From assembly GCF_000478195.2 (NCBI RefSeq), contig NZ_AUZM01000019.1, forward strand, positions 1-64,000: a stretch of 64,000 bases of DNA, read 5' to 3'. Positions within the stretch are counted from its first letter, which is position 1; each line of letters starts with the position of its first letter. Source of the DNA: Lyngbya aestuarii BL J. GTDB taxonomy: Bacteria > Cyanobacteriota > Cyanobacteriia > Cyanobacteriales > Microcoleaceae. Below the pieces are notes generated by a model. That model was not told the origin of the DNA and did no database searches. It was given only the letters and a program-made list of their open reading frames with translations. Positions 61,823 to 64,000 of the stretch are shown one piece after another. Both the position numbers and the translations under genes were made by a program.

Positions 61823-64000
61823 ATGATTTGGAGTTTAGACAGAACCCATTTTAATCGCAACATCGCAGTTGTTATTGGTATTAATAATTACCAACATGGA
61901 ATTCATCGCCTCAAAACTGCTGTTAATGATGCAGAAGCCATTGCTAATCTTTTAGAGAAAGAATACAAATATCAAATCATTCGCCTCTTTCCAGGTAAGC
62001 ATGAAGATTCTCGTGAAGCAACATTAACTGAATTTAATCAACTTTTGTTTGAAACACTGCCTCAAAAAATTAAGCCAACAGAAGGCGATCGCCTCTTATT
62101 TTATTTTGCTGGACATGGCATTGCTCGTAATAGTGAAGACGGGCCAGCCGGAGCCATAATTCCTCAAGATGCTCAGTTAGGAAATTGGGAAACTTATCTC
62201 CCGATGAAGAAGCTAAATGAGGCACTTTCTAAACTTGAATGCCATCATTTATTAGTGGTATTAGATTGTTGTTTTGCGGGGAATTTTCGCTGGTCAAGTC
62301 ATCGAAATGTAATTCCAGAATTAGAAACTATTCACCGAGAACATTATGACCGCTTTATTCGCTATCCGGCTTGGCAAGCTATCACCTCCGCCGCTCATAA
62401 TCAAGAAGCCCTAGACTATACTGATGAGCGCGGAATAGCACCAGACTCTCAGCATTCACCTTTTGCTAAAGCTCTCATTAATGGCTTGAAGGATATAAAG
62501 GCAGATTTTACTAAGGATGGGATAATTACAGCCCCGGAACTTTATCTGTATCTGCGTGATCGCTTAATCGATAAAGATGGCTTGAGTGAATTACAAACCG
62601 CTGGACTTTGGCCGTTACCAAAGCATGACCGAGGGGAGTTTATTTTGACTTTACCCGGTTTTGTACCCGAGAAATTAAAACCCGCTCCACCACTCAATCA
62701 AGATAATAATCCCTACCGAGGTTTGGAATCTTTTGATGAGAAATATAGCGAACTCTTTTTTGGTCGAACTGAACTGATTGAAGAATTACATAAGTTTATA
62801 AAAGATCAGGCACTCTCAGTCGTACTAGGTGCTTCCGGTTCTGGTAAATCAAGTTTAGTCAAAGCGGGTTTAATTCCTAAATTACGAAAATATGAAACTA
62901 ATAAATGGTGTATTTTACCTCCCATTCGTCCCGGTGAAACTCCCTTAATTGCCTTAAACAATGCGTTGAAAGAAGCTAAGTTACCAGAAGTAATATTTAC
63001 AAATCCACAGCAAAATTTGGCAAGCAGTATTAAGAAATGGGCGAAAGATAACCCGAATACAAAGCTATTAATCTTTATTGACCAAAGCGAAGAAATTATT
63101 ACCCTGTGTAAAGATGAGGAAAAACGTCAACAATTTTTCCAACAAATACTGACAGCCATTGATGCTCATCGAGATAAATTACGAGTTATTCTCTCTCTGC
63201 GTTCTGACTTTGAACCTCAAGTTCGAGATGCAGGTTTTCAGTTTATCCCTGAAGGCTATAGCGTCAAGCAAACTGAGCTAAAAAATCGGTGGCAAAACGG
63301 ACGATTTATGGTTTCGGCAATGACGAGAGGGGAATTGCGCGAAGCCATTCAGAAACCAGCAGAAGCACGGGTGATGTTTTTTCAGCCCCAAGAATTGGTT
63401 GAAAAAATTGTTGATGAAGTGGCAGATATGCCGGGTGCTTTACCTCTACTTTCTTTTGCCTTGAGTGAACTTTATCTCAAGTATTTAGAGCGACAACGCC
63501 AGGCAAAAATTGAAGGAATAATCATTGAGCGGACAATGATTCAAGAAGATTATCAAGACTTAGGAGGAGTCATTCTATCCCTTACTCAAAAGGCTGATGA
63601 AGAAGATCATAAATTAGTTGCAAAAGATTTAGCTTACGAGCAAGTGATTCGTCATGTTATGCTGCGAATGATTGCTCTGGGTGGAGGAGAATTAGTCCGT
63701 CGGCGTGTGCCATTATCTGAACTAGAATATCCACCAGAAAAACAAGAGTTAGTTGATACAGTCATCGATAATTTTACAGCAGCACGGTTACTGGTGAAAG
63801 GAACAGATTCCGAGGAAAAAAATTATGTAGAACCTGCTCATGATGCTTTGGTATCAGGATGGCAAAAGTTATTAACCTGGAAGCAGAAGTATGAGGAAAG
63901 TTTACTATTACAACGACGGTTAACTGTTGCGGCTGAAGAATGGGATGAGCGAGCAAGAAATAAGCCCGAAGAAGCACAGAAAGGAATTATAGACAAAACT
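61823..64000 (+). CDS. Caspase-nSTAND ATPase protein (3' end outside window)
   Basis: 726 codons visible from ATG 61823 (GGAGA 8 nt before), open to the end of the window. Caspase domain 1-285: H98 in YFAGHG and C150 in LDCCFAG. A STAND-type NTPase follows: NPYRGLESFDEKYSELFFGRTELIEELHKF (entry motif, about 293-322), Walker A GASGSGKSS (336-344), Walker B LLIFIDQSEE and the sensor MPGALPLLSFALSELY. Such proteins usually end in WD40 or TPR repeats that sense a trigger; that part is not visible. Predicted: sensor binding causes oligomerisation and switches on the protease. Confidence 0.92.
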   Translation, partial: MIWSLDRTHFNRNIAVVIGINNYQHGIHRLKTAVNDAEAIANLLEKEYKYQIIRLFPGKHEDSREATLTEFNQLLFETLPQKIKPTEGDRLLFYFAGHGIARNSEDGPAGAIIPQDAQLGNWETYLPMKKLNEALSKLECHHLLVVLDCCFAGNFRWSSHRNVIPELETIHREHYDRFIRYPAWQAITSAAHNQEALDYTDERGIAPDSQHSPFAKALINGLKDIKADFTKDGIITAPELYLYLRDRLIDKDGLSELQTAGLWPLPKHDRGEFILTLPGFVPEKLKPAPPLNQDNNPYRGLESFDEKYSELFFGRTELIEELHKFIKDQALSVVLGASGSGKSSLVKAGLIPKLRKYETNKWCILPPIRPGETPLIALNNALKEAKLPEVIFTNPQQNLASSIKKWAKDNPNTKLLIFIDQSEEIITLCKDEEKRQQFFQQILTAIDAHRDKLRVILSLRSDFEPQVRDAGFQFIPEGYSVKQTELKNRWQNGRFMVSAMTRGELREAIQKPAEARVMFFQPQELVEKIVDEVADMPGALPLLSFALSELYLKYLERQRQAKIEGIIIERTMIQEDYQDLGGVILSLTQKADEEDHKLVAKDLAYEQVIRHVMLRMIALGGGELVRRRVPLSELEYPPEKQELVDTVIDNFTAARLLVKGTDSEEKNYVEPAHDALVSGWQKLLTWKQKYEESLLLQRRLTVAAEEWDERARNKPEEAQKGIIDKT

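Overview
The window is chromosomal DNA of a cyanobacterium, probably a filamentous Oscillatoriales-type species (inferred). It is AT-rich, and the palindromic octamer GCGATCGC recurs (for example at 3915, 4456 and 4483). It carries photosynthesis and cyanobacteria-specific genes: psbA (C-terminal part), ndhM, a high-light-inducible protein, GUN4, CAAD and DUF3318 proteins, and an SLH/OprB porin. No tRNA or rRNA gene was recognised.

1-13.2 kb is housekeeping: the psbA 3' end, a DUF2059 exported protein, an FAD disulfide oxidoreductase, a GUN4-domain protein, a PP2C phosphatase, ndhM, an inositol monophosphatase, an ArsA/Get3 ATPase with an HSP20-like tail, a DUF2358 protein, a PsiE-like protein, an RRM protein and a PAP2 phosphatase.

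13.4-35.4 kb is a large CRISPR-Cas island with two effector systems. First comes a 28-repeat array. I read it as transcribed on the minus strand, because the repeat hairpin is then followed by exactly 8 nt, ACTGAAAC, the usual Cas6 handle. Its leader would lie next to cas2. The type I operon (cas2, cas1, cas4, cas6, cas5, DevR-type cas7, cas8, a tiny membrane protein, and a cas3 with a C-terminal HD domain) is on the minus strand. Its cas8 is interrupted by an in-frame TAA. After an Uma2 gene, two decayed repeats and a broken coiled-coil gene comes a type III-A (Csm) operon: csx3, an orphan P-loop fragment, cas10 with GGDD but no visible HD, an embedded Uma2 gene, csm2, csm3, csm4, csm5 and a second cas6. 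A LuxR-type HTH gene is divergent from csx3.

36-44 kb holds an SLH/OprB porin broken by an in-frame TGA, an hli gene with two HLR1-like upstream elements, and a CbiMQO-type Co/Ni ECF transporter with a NikL-like partner and a lipoprotein. 44-51 kb is an accessory cluster: a CrtX-like glycosyltransferase, a sulfotransferase, a papain-like protein, a 59-bp tandem repeat, an unknown protein, a pre-ATP-grasp-only protein, a full ATP-grasp ligase and a convergent 57-residue peptide gene. This is the best candidate for an undescribed peptide- or protein-modifying system.

51-57 kb holds a protein O-mannosyltransferase homologue, a YhdH-type oxidoreductase, DUF3318, a PsbP-like exported protein, a CNT nucleoside transporter and a small zinc-ribbon protein. 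57.4-64 kb has four same-strand genes: a phage-type lysozyme with a peptidoglycan-binding domain, a C39-like protease with the same domain, a caspase-family protein and a caspase-nSTAND protein that runs off the end. They may form a conflict or cell-death module (inference).

Three genes (cas8, the coiled-coil gene, the porin) are each interrupted by a single in-frame stop with no frame change. This could be genuine recent decay or base-level errors in the sequence.
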